Assembly (NCBI RefSeq): GCF_003955735.1
Contig: NZ_CP034464.1
Coordinates: forward strand, 3,348,001-3,412,000
Direction: 5' to 3'
Length of the DNA: 64,000 nt
Origin: Undibacterium parvum
GTDB taxonomy: Bacteria > Pseudomonadota > Gammaproteobacteria > Burkholderiales > Burkholderiaceae_D
Part shown: positions 45,944-54,369 of the stretch, in pieces
How the letters are laid out: every line of letters starts with the position of its first letter
Position numbering within the stretch: the stretch's first letter is position 1
Notes under the pieces: model-generated
What the model was told of the DNA's origin: nothing
Seen by the model: only the letters and a program-made list of their open reading frames with translations
Database searches by the model: none
Made by a program: the position numbers and the translations under genes

Positions 45944-46966
45944 TTAAAACAGACGGCTAACCGTAACCAAGGCCATGTCGCCTTCTGGTCGGGCTTTCGC
46001 AGAAAATTCGCGGAAATATTTGACTTCAAGCTGTGTCTTTAAATCATCCGACAGATAACTCATCACTGGTCCCAATGATGTTACCCGAGCGCGGTTGCCA
46101 TTCAGAATAGGCACGGCGCTGCTGCCGCTAGGATCTTTGTCATCGGTGGTTTGATTTATGTAGTAGCCCTGCAGGCCAGCTTTAATATTATTTGAAAACT
46201 GGTAAGTGCCTACGTATTCAAACTGCAAATACTGACCTGATTTGTAGTTGGTCGTGCGGTTGGCAGAGCTGATGTTGTAGCCCAGTGCGCCGGCAAAATC
46301 GAAGCCCGACTCAGTTGACCAGGCTGCTGATATCAAAGGGCGATAGGAGTAAGAATTCATGCCTAAATTAACTTGGCTATCTTTATTAAACGAACCAGTC
46401 GGCAAGTCTACATTCATCGCTGCAACGATAGACAGGCTCTCGTATTTCCAGCCTATGAATGCGGTGGCTTCTATATCGCCCAAACCACGCTCATTGCCGC
46501 TGGCGGCATGGGATGCGCCTTGAGCGATTTTTTGTTGCAAACCAGGGACAGGTAGTGGCGTTGTGACATTGACGACGACCTCGCGGCTTTTATCTAGCAG
46601 CGGAACCGCGATATAGGCACCAATACGGCCACCAAGAATCGGGTCTGGGCTGACGTAGACCAGTTTTGGGACGACGGCGTCAACTTTAATCTTGGCATTG
46701 ACTGTGCCTCTAATTGTCACTGGAATGCCAGGAACTGTTTTGGCGAAGGAGACATCATCACCATTGCCATCTTTAGCGACGCTGGCTCTATAGCTAGGTA
46801 GCAAAACTTGGCCGTACAGGCCAGAGACCGGCAGGATTGCTGAGTCCAGACCCCAGATACCCAAAGGTACTGCGACTTCGCTGTTTTCTGCCGCGCTGAC
46901 CAATTGGCTGCTGCCTAGTAAGCTGGTGGCGCTGGCGATGAGTAATAATGATTTACGTACTTGCAT
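45944..46966 (-). CDS. Outer-membrane protein of the phenol-degradation meta (MetA) family
   Basis: This predicted beta-barrel protein of about 340 residues has the signal peptide 'LLLIASATSLLGSSQLVSAA'. It belongs to the family annotated 'MetA-pathway of phenol degradation': 'GRIGAYIAVPLLDKSREV', 'GLGDIEATAFIGWKYESLSI', 'VDLPTGSFNKDSQVNLGMNS' and 'FEYVGTYQFSNNIKAGLQGY', ending 'ALVTVSRLF'. Members are probably channels for hydrophobic or aromatic substrates; the direct function is unknown. The ATG at 46966 with GGAAAGA upstream is preferred to a TTG at 46981. The chalcone-isomerase-like gene follows closely. Confidence 0.82.
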   Translation of the reverse strand: MQVRKSLLLIASATSLLGSSQLVSAAENSEVAVPLGIWGLDSAILPVSGLYGQVLLPSYRASVAKDGNGDDVSFAKTVPGIPVTIRGTVNAKIKVDAVVPKLVYVSPDPILGGRIGAYIAVPLLDKSREVVVNVTTPLPVPGLQQKIAQGASHAASGNERGLGDIEATAFIGWKYESLSIVAAMNVDLPTGSFNKDSQVNLGMNSYSYRPLISAAWSTESGFDFAGALGYNISSANRTTNYKSGQYLQFEYVGTYQFSNNIKAGLQGYYINQTTDDKDPSGSSAVPILNGNRARVTSLGPVMSYLSDDLKTQLEVKYFREFSAKARPEGDMALVTVSRLF

Positions 46967-47492
46967 GATTTTTCTTTCCAAAAGTTGCGTATGAGTTCGA
47001 ATAGTAAATTGCTTACATTTTTATTTTATCTAGGAAGGAAAATAGTCGTGAAGCTTAAACGACGCTAATGTTAGCCCTCTCATGGAGTCCTTCACCAACA
47101 AGTGGATACGATCACGTGTAAGTAGATGTAAAAAATTTCAAACTGGATAGTATCAACAGGCTATTGTCAAGAATAAAGATTTATTAGAGGTAATACTCAG
47201 AAGAGACAGTTCTCTAAATAAGAAGACAAGAGACTTTGCTTTTTAAGTAGACTTCACTTTATTAATAATGCACTTTTAAACACTCTTACAAGAATTTAAT
47301 ACATTATCACTAGTGTCTTAGGACTAGGATCTGGGCAATGGATTTATGCTTTTTGCTATATGAGTAATATAGGATATTTGTCTAGCTTTGCAGCATTCTT
47401 TTATATCTGACATAGTTTTATGACTGCATAATGTCGTATTTGATGCGGATGTTTGTCCGCAGAGCTAATTTGTGTGACTAGGATATAAAGCT
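46967..47492. other. AT-rich divergent intergenic region
   Basis: This 526-nt gap lies between divergent genes and has no plausible coding frame. It is AT-rich with scattered short repeats. A small hairpin TGCGGA (47444-47449) / TCCGCA (47456-47461) lies just before the kinase gene. It must hold promoters for both sides, but I cannot place them confidently. Confidence 0.5.
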
Positions 47493-49838
47493 GTGAGTGC
47501 TGGAAACAAAATTGATCAAACTGCGAGGCTTGCTAAGACTGTATCTTTAGAAACTCCAGATACGCTGCTGAAATACGATGCCATCATGGATGGTGCTCCT
47601 ATGGGCATTTTGTTCACGCAGGATGGCATTATGCTGCAGGCAAATGCTAGTTTCCTGGAGATCATGGGCTATCAAAGCGAGCAATTGCTAGGCAAACCAG
47701 CCAGTCTCTTGTTCTTCTCTATTCCTGAAAATTATCTGGAAATTGGCCGAATTGCGGGGCCAGCGCTGACAGCGGGCAAGGCGTTTCGGGCCGATATACA
47801 AGCTAGTCGGCAAGATGCCAGTCTGTTTTGGGCGCGCTTTTCTGCTAAGGCCGTCAATCGCAATAATAAGCAAGACGGCACACTGTGGTTTGTTGAGGAT
47901 GTCACGCTTGAACATCTGCATGAGCAACAACTGCGCCAAACCTTAGAAGAGCAGCGCGCCATCTTTGACAGCGCGGCAGTCGGCATTTTGTACTCGCATC
48001 AGCGCACAGTGGCACGTTGTAACGAGCGTATGGCCAGCATGTTTGGCTATAGCGCCGAAGAATTATTAGGCCGTTCGACGCGCCTGTTGTTTCGCGATGA
48101 GGCGCACTTTGGCGAGCTAAGTCGACAGGTTTATCCGGCTCTTAAGACCCATGGGTCTTTTAGCACCGAGTTACAGATGCCGCACCGCGATGGGCATCTG
48201 ATTTGGGTGCATGCGACCGGTAGCCAGGTGCAAGGTTCTACCCTGGTGGGTGATGAAGTGATCTGGATCTTCACGGATATCAGCGCCCGCAAAGCGGCTG
48301 AGGAAGAAAATCGCCTAACTCTGTTGGAGCTGGAGGCGGTTTTTGCCAATGCTGCGGTAGGATTTATTTATACCCGCGAACATAAAATACAGCGTTGCAA
48401 CGATCGTTCTGCCGAGATCTTCGGCTATGCCGCAGCAAGCCTGGTGGGCTTGCCTACCATCTCGGTTTTCCCTAGTGAACTAGCCTATCAGGAGTTTCGG
48501 GTAAAGGCGGCCAGAGTGATGGATGGCGGACGCTCGTATGAGACCGAAGTTCAGTGCAAACGTAAAGACGGCAGTTTAGGCTGGTGTCATTTACACGGTA
48601 AGGCACTCAATCCGGCGGATATTAGTCAAGGCAGTATCTGGATCGTGGTCGATACCGAAGTGACCAGGCGCACCCGTGAGCAACTAGCCGAATCCATGCG
48701 CGAGCTGGAGGCGCTGGTAGAAAATGCCTCCATCGGTATTTTGTTTACCAAAGATAGAAAAATCACCCGTTACAATCCGCGTTTCGGCGAAATGTTCGGT
48801 TACCCGGATGGGCAAGCTATCGGCTCTCCAGCCTCGATTTTTTTTAGTTCGCAGGACGAATACGAGGCCTTTGGTCAGATGGCCTTTCCCTTATTATCCA
48901 CCGGACTGTCTCTGCAAACCGAGTTGTATACCCAGCATAGCAACGGCCAAAAACGATTGTGGGTGAAGTTGATCGCCTATCTGGCTGATCCTAAAGACCT
49001 GAGTAAGGGCACGATTTGGCTGGTGGAAGACCGTACTGGCTTTAAAGCATCAGAGGCGGCTTTGCAAAAAGCCCAGGCTGATCTGCTACAGGCCGAGAAA
49101 CAAGTGGCGCTCGGTTCTTTGGTGGTCGGTGTGGCGCATGAACTCAATACGCCGATAGGCAACGCCTTGATGGCTGCATCTACCTTGAGCGAGCTTTGCC
49201 AGGATGTCAGTGCCAGCATTGCCCGTGGTGATTTGCGGCGCTCGCAACTTGATAGTTATATGCTTGATGTCACTTCCCTGGCAGCCTTGATGACGCGCGC
49301 TTGCGAACGTGCCGCACAATTAGTGGCTAGCTTTAAACAGGTTGCGGTGGATAGGCGCCAGGCGCAGCGCGAGAGGTTTAATTTGCTGGACCTGTTACAA
49401 GATAGCGTACTGGCGCACAATCAAAAGCTAGTCCAGCCTGGCTGGCAGATTGAGTACCAGATCGCGGCCGATATTGTCTGCGATAGTTATCCCGAGCCTT
49501 TGAGTCAGATTGCCGTCGGTCTGGTTGAAAATGCCTTGACCCATGCCTTTGTCGGACGTAGTCATGGAAATCTACGAATTTCTGTCGAGCTGGTAGAGGG
49601 GCAAATAGCGCTCAGCTTTAGCGACGACGGCATAGGCATGGCGCCAGATATATTGGCAAGGGTGTTTGACCCGTTTTTTACCACACGCTTAGGCCAGGGC
49701 CGCTCTGGTCTAGGCTTGTCGATTTCGCGTAATTTAGCCACCGCGGTGTTGGGCGGCGATTTAACTGTCACTTCCGAATTGGGGCAGGGCACTTGCTTTA
49801 CCGTGCATTTTCCTCAGATTGCTGCGCAGCAAATTTAG
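47493..49838 (+). CDS. Four-PAS sensor histidine kinase
   Basis: This 781-residue kinase has no obvious membrane helix, so it is likely cytoplasmic. Four PAS/PAC units are arranged in tandem, starting near residues 27, 150, 275 and 400. Each carries related sentences such as 'GILFTQDGIMLQANASFLEI', 'GILYSHQRTVARCNERMASM', 'GFIYTREHKIQRCNDRSAEI' and 'GILFTKDRKITRYNPRFGEM'. The kinase core follows: a HisKA-like box 'VAHELNTPIGNALMAASTLS', N-box 'GLVENALTHAFVGRS', and G-boxes 'FSDDGIGMAPDILARVFDPF' and 'GQGRSGLGLSISRNLA'. The start is a GTG at 47493 with AGGAT upstream. No response regulator is adjacent, so this is an orphan kinase. Confidence 0.9.
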   Translation: MSAGNKIDQTARLAKTVSLETPDTLLKYDAIMDGAPMGILFTQDGIMLQANASFLEIMGYQSEQLLGKPASLLFFSIPENYLEIGRIAGPALTAGKAFRADIQASRQDASLFWARFSAKAVNRNNKQDGTLWFVEDVTLEHLHEQQLRQTLEEQRAIFDSAAVGILYSHQRTVARCNERMASMFGYSAEELLGRSTRLLFRDEAHFGELSRQVYPALKTHGSFSTELQMPHRDGHLIWVHATGSQVQGSTLVGDEVIWIFTDISARKAAEEENRLTLLELEAVFANAAVGFIYTREHKIQRCNDRSAEIFGYAAASLVGLPTISVFPSELAYQEFRVKAARVMDGGRSYETEVQCKRKDGSLGWCHLHGKALNPADISQGSIWIVVDTEVTRRTREQLAESMRELEALVENASIGILFTKDRKITRYNPRFGEMFGYPDGQAIGSPASIFFSSQDEYEAFGQMAFPLLSTGLSLQTELYTQHSNGQKRLWVKLIAYLADPKDLSKGTIWLVEDRTGFKASEAALQKAQADLLQAEKQVALGSLVVGVAHELNTPIGNALMAASTLSELCQDVSASIARGDLRRSQLDSYMLDVTSLAALMTRACERAAQLVASFKQVAVDRRQAQRERFNLLDLLQDSVLAHNQKLVQPGWQIEYQIAADIVCDSYPEPLSQIAVGLVENALTHAFVGRSHGNLRISVELVEGQIALSFSDDGIGMAPDILARVFDPFFTTRLGQGRSGLGLSISRNLATAVLGGDLTVTSELGQGTCFTVHFPQIAAQQI

Positions 49839-49905
49839 ATAGACGCAGATTGAGCAATCGATATTCAGTGCCTGCTCAAGGCGCTATGTCACGACGCATG
49901 CCCTG

Positions 49906-50541
49906 CTAATGTAGCTGTTCCGATTCAATCACATGGATACCCGGCTTAGCGCTTAATCCCGCGCACAGCATTGCTTTGGCCAGTTTGGCGGTGCTAATCG
50001 GGCGCAGCCTTTTTGTCAGTAAAGGCCCTAGTAACTTGCAGAGCACAATCGCGATGCTTTCGCCTAAGCGCTGCTGGCGTCTTGGCCCGCCATCGAGCAA
50101 GGATGGGCGCACCAGGATGAGCGAGCTAAACTTCAGCGCAGCCAGATCGCGTTCAGTTTCGGCCTTGACGCGCAAATAAAATGAGCTGGCATCGAGCTTT
50201 GCCCCAGTTGATGAATTGAGTACAAAAACTGAGCTGCCGGCCTGATGTGCCAAGCGCGCGGCATCGAGGACATAATCATGGTCGACCCTATAAAAAGCCG
50301 CTTGCGAGCCGGCCAGACGCATGGTGGTGCCCAAGGCGCACAATACGACATCGGCACGCCACCAACTGGCGTCTAGCGGCAAGTGCTCGAAATCGACGAT
50401 AGGATTACTTAGTTTGGGGTGCGCCGCTAAAGCTCGCCGGCTAGGGGCAATCACCTGACTGATGCGGGTATCGTCGAGTGCCAGAGTGAGTAATTGCTGA
50501 CCTACCAAGCCCGTCGCTCCGAGGATGAGGATGCTAGTCAT
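49906..50541 (-). CDS. NAD(P)-binding Rossmann-fold protein (NmrA/SDR-like)
   Basis: This protein of about 211 residues has the dinucleotide-binding start 'SILILGATGLVGQQLLTLAL' (GxTGxxG). 'ADVVLCALGTTMRLAGSQAA' and 'FVLNSSTGAKLDASSFYLRV' with a YxxxK-like 'YLRVKAETER' follow. It resembles small atypical SDRs (YwnB/HTATIP2-like oxidoreductases) whose substrates are unknown. I begin at the ATG at 50541 with an AAGGGCGA site; a longer frame upstream adds unrelated residues. It is convergent with the kinase gene and lies downstream of the valine operon on the same strand, 180 nt from mmsB. Confidence 0.85.
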   Translation of the reverse strand: MTSILILGATGLVGQQLLTLALDDTRISQVIAPSRRALAAHPKLSNPIVDFEHLPLDASWWRADVVLCALGTTMRLAGSQAAFYRVDHDYVLDAARLAHQAGSSVFVLNSSTGAKLDASSFYLRVKAETERDLAALKFSSLILVRPSLLDGGPRRQQRLGESIAIVLCKLLGPLLTKRLRPISTAKLAKAMLCAGLSAKPGIHVIESEQLH

Positions 50542-50721
50542 GTCGCCCTTTTTTGTGGCTGAAGAGACTGAGTTTATTCCATAAGCCGCGCACCACGCTA
50601 GGGTTTTCAACTAGCATGGCTTTCAGAACGATGACAGCGCTTGTTGCCCATGATGCCAGACTAGATCTAGCCGACTTGGATATTCCGCAGTACTCTTTTA
50701 CTAGCTCAATCGCTTACCGGC

Positions 50722-51648
50722 TCATTTCGAGGTGTTTTGAAATAGCTTCAAAATACTGGAAAAATCCTCGGCGCCAGCGCCATTTTTGCTATGCATGGCA
50801 TACAGATTGCGCGCCAATTCTCCTAGCGGTATCGTGGCTTGCGCGCTCAGTGCTGCTTCGGTCGCCAGACCTAAATCTTTGTACATCAGATCGACCCCAA
50901 AGCCACCGCTGTAACCACGCGCCGCAGGTACGTTTTCCATCACACCAGGGTAGGGATTGTATTGCTCTAGCGCCCAGTTGCGTCCCGAACTCTTACTCAT
51001 GATGTCGGACAATACTTTGGGATCGAGCCCGTTGGCCACGCCCAGTGCCAAGGCTTCGGCGGTGCCTGCCATGAGTATGCCTAGCAGCATATTATTGCAA
51101 ATTTTGGCGGTTTGACCAGCACCGTTGCCGCCGGCGTGGAAAATATTTTTCCCCATCGCAGCAAGCACTGGCCTGGCTCTTTCCAGATCGCGGGCGCTGC
51201 CACCTACGATAAACGTCAAGGTGCCAGCGGCCGCTCCTAAAGTGCCGCCCGAGACTGGCGCATCGAGCATGGCCAGGCCGCGCGCTTGCGCTGCCAGTGC
51301 GATTTTTTGTGAAGTGAGGGCGGCGATCGTGCTGCAGTCTATGATTAAGGCATGCGCGGCGATCTGACCCAGGATGCCGGGAACCTCTGTCGAGCTGCCC
51401 ACGGCGCTTCCCAAATACAGTTGTTCTACGTGTCGGCTGGCGGGCAACATGCTGATGACGATGTCGGCCACTTGCACCGCAGCGGCGGCCGAGTCGGCGA
51501 TACTGGCACCAGCTTCGCGCACCACTTGCAGCGCGCTGGCCGACAAATCGTAGACGCTAAGTTGGTGGCCGGCGCGCAGTAAATTGAGCGCCATCGGTGC
51601 GCCCATATTGCCCAGGCCTATGAAGGCGATTTTTGATGAGGATGACAT
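50722..51648 (-). CDS. mmsB: 3-hydroxyisobutyrate dehydrogenase
   Basis: This 308-residue NAD enzyme oxidises 3-hydroxyisobutyrate to methylmalonate semialdehyde in valine degradation. The nucleotide-binding motif is 'IAFIGLGNMGAPMALNLLRA', the substrate loop is 'LDAPVSGGTLGAAAGTLTFI', and the catalytic Lys lies in 'GAGQTAKICNNMLLGILMAG'. 'KDLGLATEAALSAQATIPLG' is the C-terminal signature. It is the last gene of the valine cluster. About 300 nt of repeat-rich DNA separate it from the hydrolase gene, so it may rely on read-through or its own promoter. Confidence 0.95.
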   Translation of the reverse strand: MSSSSKIAFIGLGNMGAPMALNLLRAGHQLSVYDLSASALQVVREAGASIADSAAAAVQVADIVISMLPASRHVEQLYLGSAVGSSTEVPGILGQIAAHALIIDCSTIAALTSQKIALAAQARGLAMLDAPVSGGTLGAAAGTLTFIVGGSARDLERARPVLAAMGKNIFHAGGNGAGQTAKICNNMLLGILMAGTAEALALGVANGLDPKVLSDIMSKSSGRNWALEQYNPYPGVMENVPAARGYSGGFGVDLMYKDLGLATEAALSAQATIPLGELARNLYAMHSKNGAGAEDFSSILKLFQNTSK

Positions 51649-51677
51649 AGCTACTCCCGAATATAAATTTTAAAAGT

Positions 51678-51764
51678 GGGCAGGCCGCTGGCGCATAGCC
51701 CATGCGGCCTAGCGGGCAGATAGGCTGGAAACCCGCATAGAATATGCCCCTCCAGCCTGCCTGC
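51678..51764. repeat. Dispersed GC-rich palindromic element, family B copy 2
   Basis: It shares 'CCCATGCGGCCTAGCGG', 'GGCTGGAAACCCGCATAGAA' and 'TATGC' with copy 3 at 56405-56487. The arms GGCAGGC and GCCTGCC are visible. It lies between the hydrolase gene and mmsB. Confidence 0.8.
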
Positions 51765-51827
51765 TGGGTGTTTTACGATATTTCGTAACTGCTCAGCCTG
51801 CTACTAAGATCATTAAAAACAAAACGA

Positions 51828-51936
51828 AAACCTCTCAAAGGAGGCACAGAGACACAGAGAAAAACGGAGAACCGCCTTGTTCTCCTCTGTGAATCTCTGT
51901 GTCTCTGTGCCTCTGTGCCTCTGTGTTGAGTGGTTT
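51828..51936. repeat. CACAGAG-type inverted repeat, family C
   Basis: Perfect 19-bp arms GAGGCACAGAGACACAGAG (51841-51859) and its complement (51895-51913), with an inner hairpin GGAGAAC/GTTCTCC and outer AAAACC...GGTTTT. Elements of this sequence are scattered in many unrelated bacterial genomes and are often mis-annotated as small proteins. It lies between the hydrolase gene and mmsB. Confidence 0.88.
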
Positions 51937-51945
51937 TGACTTTCT

Positions 51946-53145
51946 TCATAGCGGGCTGAACAGTGACGATATTTCCTGCGCAGCACCCAAATCACGCAGA
52001 GGATGGCTGTTGGCGTCCCATGGCGTGGCGAAGTAGCGCTGATCCAATTGGTCTTGATTGATCTCTGCCAAGCTGGAATGCTGCCAACGCGGCTGCTGAT
52101 CTTTATCGATGATCAAGGCGCGTATGCCTTCGGCAAAATCGCCCGCGCTACTACAGGCCAGTGCAGCTACCAACTCTAGTCGAAACACTTCGGCCAGCGA
52201 CAAATGGCTGCAACGCTGTAGTAAGCTATGCGCCAACCATGCCGATACAGGGCTGCCTTTTTTTAGACCAGCAATGGCTTTTTGCATCCATGCTTCCTCG
52301 CTGACATGCTGAGTAATCTGTTGTACCACTTGCGCTAAATCTGCACTGGCACAGAGTTGGTTGATCAGATCAAAATGGCGGCGTAGTGGACCGTGTTCAT
52401 GCGAGCCACTAGCTTGCTCGGCCTGCAGCAAGAGCGCGCTGAGCAAGAGCTGATTGGCACTGGCATCCTCGCTCCAGCTTTGCGCCTGCATGCCCGCCAG
52501 TATTGCGGCCTTGCTGGCATGTGGCAATTGGTAGTCGGCCAGTTTGACGAACTTGGCGTCGCTGGCGTTGATGGCGGCACCGGTTAAACCCAAGAATAGA
52601 CCTAGCTGGCCAGGCATGCGGTTTAAGAACCAGGAGCCGGCCACATCGGGGAACAGGCCTATGCTAATTTCGGGCATCGCCAGGCGCGATTTTTCCGTCA
52701 CCACGCGGTGACTGGCACCGGCCATTAAGCCTATGCCGCCGCCCATCACAATGCCGTGGCCCCAGCACAGTAGCGGCTTGCGATAGGTATGGATCTGGTA
52801 ATCGAGCCGGTATTCCTGTTCAAAAAATTTCAAGGCCTGAAGATTGCCGAGTAAGTCATTTTTTTGTGGTGTAGCGTGCTGCTCTAACATACTGGCATAC
52901 AGTTTTTGCAAATCGCCACCGGCGCAAAAGGCCTTGTCACCGGCCGCTTGCAACACGACAGCTGCGATGTTGGGATTCTTATCCCAGAGCTGTAATTGCG
53001 TACTCAGTAGCTCTACCATTTCCATGGATAAGGCATTGAGCGTTTTCTCTACATTTAAAGTGGCGATAGCTATTTGTTTGCCATTGGCGGCGTCCAGGGT
53101 CTGGAATAAAACCACAGGGACGGCGCTATCTTCTGACTGCTGCAT
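51946..53145 (-). CDS. 3-hydroxyisobutyryl-CoA hydrolase (enoyl-CoA hydratase fold)
   Basis: This 399-residue crotonase-fold protein fits HIBYL-CoA hydrolase, which releases 3-hydroxyisobutyrate from its CoA ester in valine breakdown. 'AFCAGGDLQKLYASMLEQ' and 'GHGIVMGGGIGLMAGASHRV' form the oxyanion region. 'MPEISIGLFPDVAGSWFLNR' carries the conserved Glu and Asp that distinguish hydrolases from hydratases. The length (about 390) is longer than simple hydratases (about 260), as expected. It lies 40 nt after the acyl-CoA dehydrogenase. No separate enoyl-CoA hydratase for methacrylyl-CoA is in the cluster. Confidence 0.93.
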   Translation of the reverse strand: MQQSEDSAVPVVLFQTLDAANGKQIAIATLNVEKTLNALSMEMVELLSTQLQLWDKNPNIAAVVLQAAGDKAFCAGGDLQKLYASMLEQHATPQKNDLLGNLQALKFFEQEYRLDYQIHTYRKPLLCWGHGIVMGGGIGLMAGASHRVVTEKSRLAMPEISIGLFPDVAGSWFLNRMPGQLGLFLGLTGAAINASDAKFVKLADYQLPHASKAAILAGMQAQSWSEDASANQLLLSALLLQAEQASGSHEHGPLRRHFDLINQLCASADLAQVVQQITQHVSEEAWMQKAIAGLKKGSPVSAWLAHSLLQRCSHLSLAEVFRLELVAALACSSAGDFAEGIRALIIDKDQQPRWQHSSLAEINQDQLDQRYFATPWDANSHPLRDLGAAQEISSLFSPL

Positions 53146-53185
53146 GCAGCTCTCCTAGAAAATCAAATTGAAAAAAATTGCATAG

Positions 53186-54361
53186 TCATAAAAATTCTTC
53201 GCTGACTGCATGCTTGAGCATGTGGCGCGCCACGATCACGCGCATGATTTCATTGCTGCCTTCCAGTATCTGATGTACCCGCACATCGCGCAAGTAGCGT
53301 TCTAAAGGATACTCGCGGATGTAGCCGTAACCGCCATGTATCTGCAGCGCCTCGTTGCAGACTTTAAAGCCGGTGTCGGTCGCCAGCCGTTTGGCCATGG
53401 CACAGTAGATTGAGGCATTTTCGGCTTGATTGTCTAACTTGGTGGCCGCCAGTCGCACCATCTGACGGGCCGCGACTAATTCGGTTTGCATGTCGGCCAG
53501 CTTAAATTGTAAGCCCTGAAAAGCCGCCAGTTGTTGGCCGAACTGACGCCGCTCACTCATATACGTTTGCGCGCTGTTTAAAGCCGATTGCGCCGCACCG
53601 ATAGAGCAGGTCGCGATATTGATACGGCCACCATCCAGACCCCGCATCGCGAGTCGGAAACCCTGGCCTTCACGTCCGAGTAATTGGGATTGATGGATGC
53701 GCACATTATCAAAATGAATGCTGCGCGTGGGTTGGCTATTCCAGCCCATTTTTTCTTCTTTGCGACCGTAACTAATGCCGGGTGTATCGGCGGCAATCGC
53801 AAAAGCCGAGATACCATCGGCACCAGCGGCACCAGCGGCACCGGTGCGCGCCATCACTACCAAGACATCGGTGGCACCCGCGCCTGAGATGAAGGCCTTA
53901 CTGCCATTGAGAATATAGTGCTCGCCATCACTGCTGCGGCTGGCGCTGGTGCTTAGCGCGGCCGCATCCGAGCCGGCGCCAGCCTCGGTCAGACAATACG
54001 AGGCGAGTTTTTCTCCGCTGGCCAGCGCTGGTAGCCAATCGGCTTGCAGCATGGGCGTGGCGCTGGCAGCGATCATTGCGGTCGCCATATTGTGGATACT
54101 GATGTAGGCGGCGGTAGAAGGGCAGGCGCGCGCTAATTCTTCCAAAATAATGGCGGCGTCGAGCCGGCTTAGCCCCATCCCGCCCAGTTCTTGCGCCACG
54201 TATAGACCGCAAAACCCGAGCTGGCCGGCATGCGCAATCAGCTCGCGCGGAAAGATCGCTTGTGCATCCCATTGTGCCGCCTGCGCATGCATCTCGTGCG
54301 CCGCAAACGTGCGCGCTGCTTGCTGATAGGCGCGCTGGTCTTGGTTGAGTTCAAAGTCCAT
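53186..54361 (-). CDS. Acyl-CoA dehydrogenase, probably isobutyryl-CoA dehydrogenase
   Basis: This 391-residue FAD enzyme oxidises an acyl-CoA to the enoyl-CoA. In this cluster the natural substrate would be isobutyryl-CoA, giving methacrylyl-CoA. Motifs: 'LGFCGLYVAQELGGMGLSRL', 'SYCLTEAGAGSDAAALSTSA' (FAD/substrate), 'RQFGQQLAAFQGLQFKLADM', and the C-terminal 'GGYGYIREYPLERYLRDVRV' with 'ILEGSNEIMRVIVARHML', where the Glu is the likely catalytic base. A 9-nt tandem repeat near 53815-53845 encodes an extra Gly-Ala-Ala run. Gaps to mmsA (8 nt) and the hydrolase are small. Confidence 0.92.
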   Translation of the reverse strand: MDFELNQDQRAYQQAARTFAAHEMHAQAAQWDAQAIFPRELIAHAGQLGFCGLYVAQELGGMGLSRLDAAIILEELARACPSTAAYISIHNMATAMIAASATPMLQADWLPALASGEKLASYCLTEAGAGSDAAALSTSASRSSDGEHYILNGSKAFISGAGATDVLVVMARTGAAGAAGADGISAFAIAADTPGISYGRKEEKMGWNSQPTRSIHFDNVRIHQSQLLGREGQGFRLAMRGLDGGRINIATCSIGAAQSALNSAQTYMSERRQFGQQLAAFQGLQFKLADMQTELVAARQMVRLAATKLDNQAENASIYCAMAKRLATDTGFKVCNEALQIHGGYGYIREYPLERYLRDVRVHQILEGSNEIMRVIVARHMLKHAVSEEFL

Positions 54362-54369
54362 GTGGCCGC

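Noticed and set aside
51813..51995. A 60-residue frame with the peptide HRGTETQR
   Set aside because: It is a read-through of the CACAGAG inverted repeat. The same peptide appears as a spurious protein in many unrelated genomes.
53815..53845. Short tandem repeat as a CRISPR or VNTR locus
   Set aside because: It is a 9-nt repeat inside the acyl-CoA dehydrogenase gene, in frame, encoding a Gly-Ala-rich loop; there are no spacers. No CRISPR array was seen anywhere in the window.
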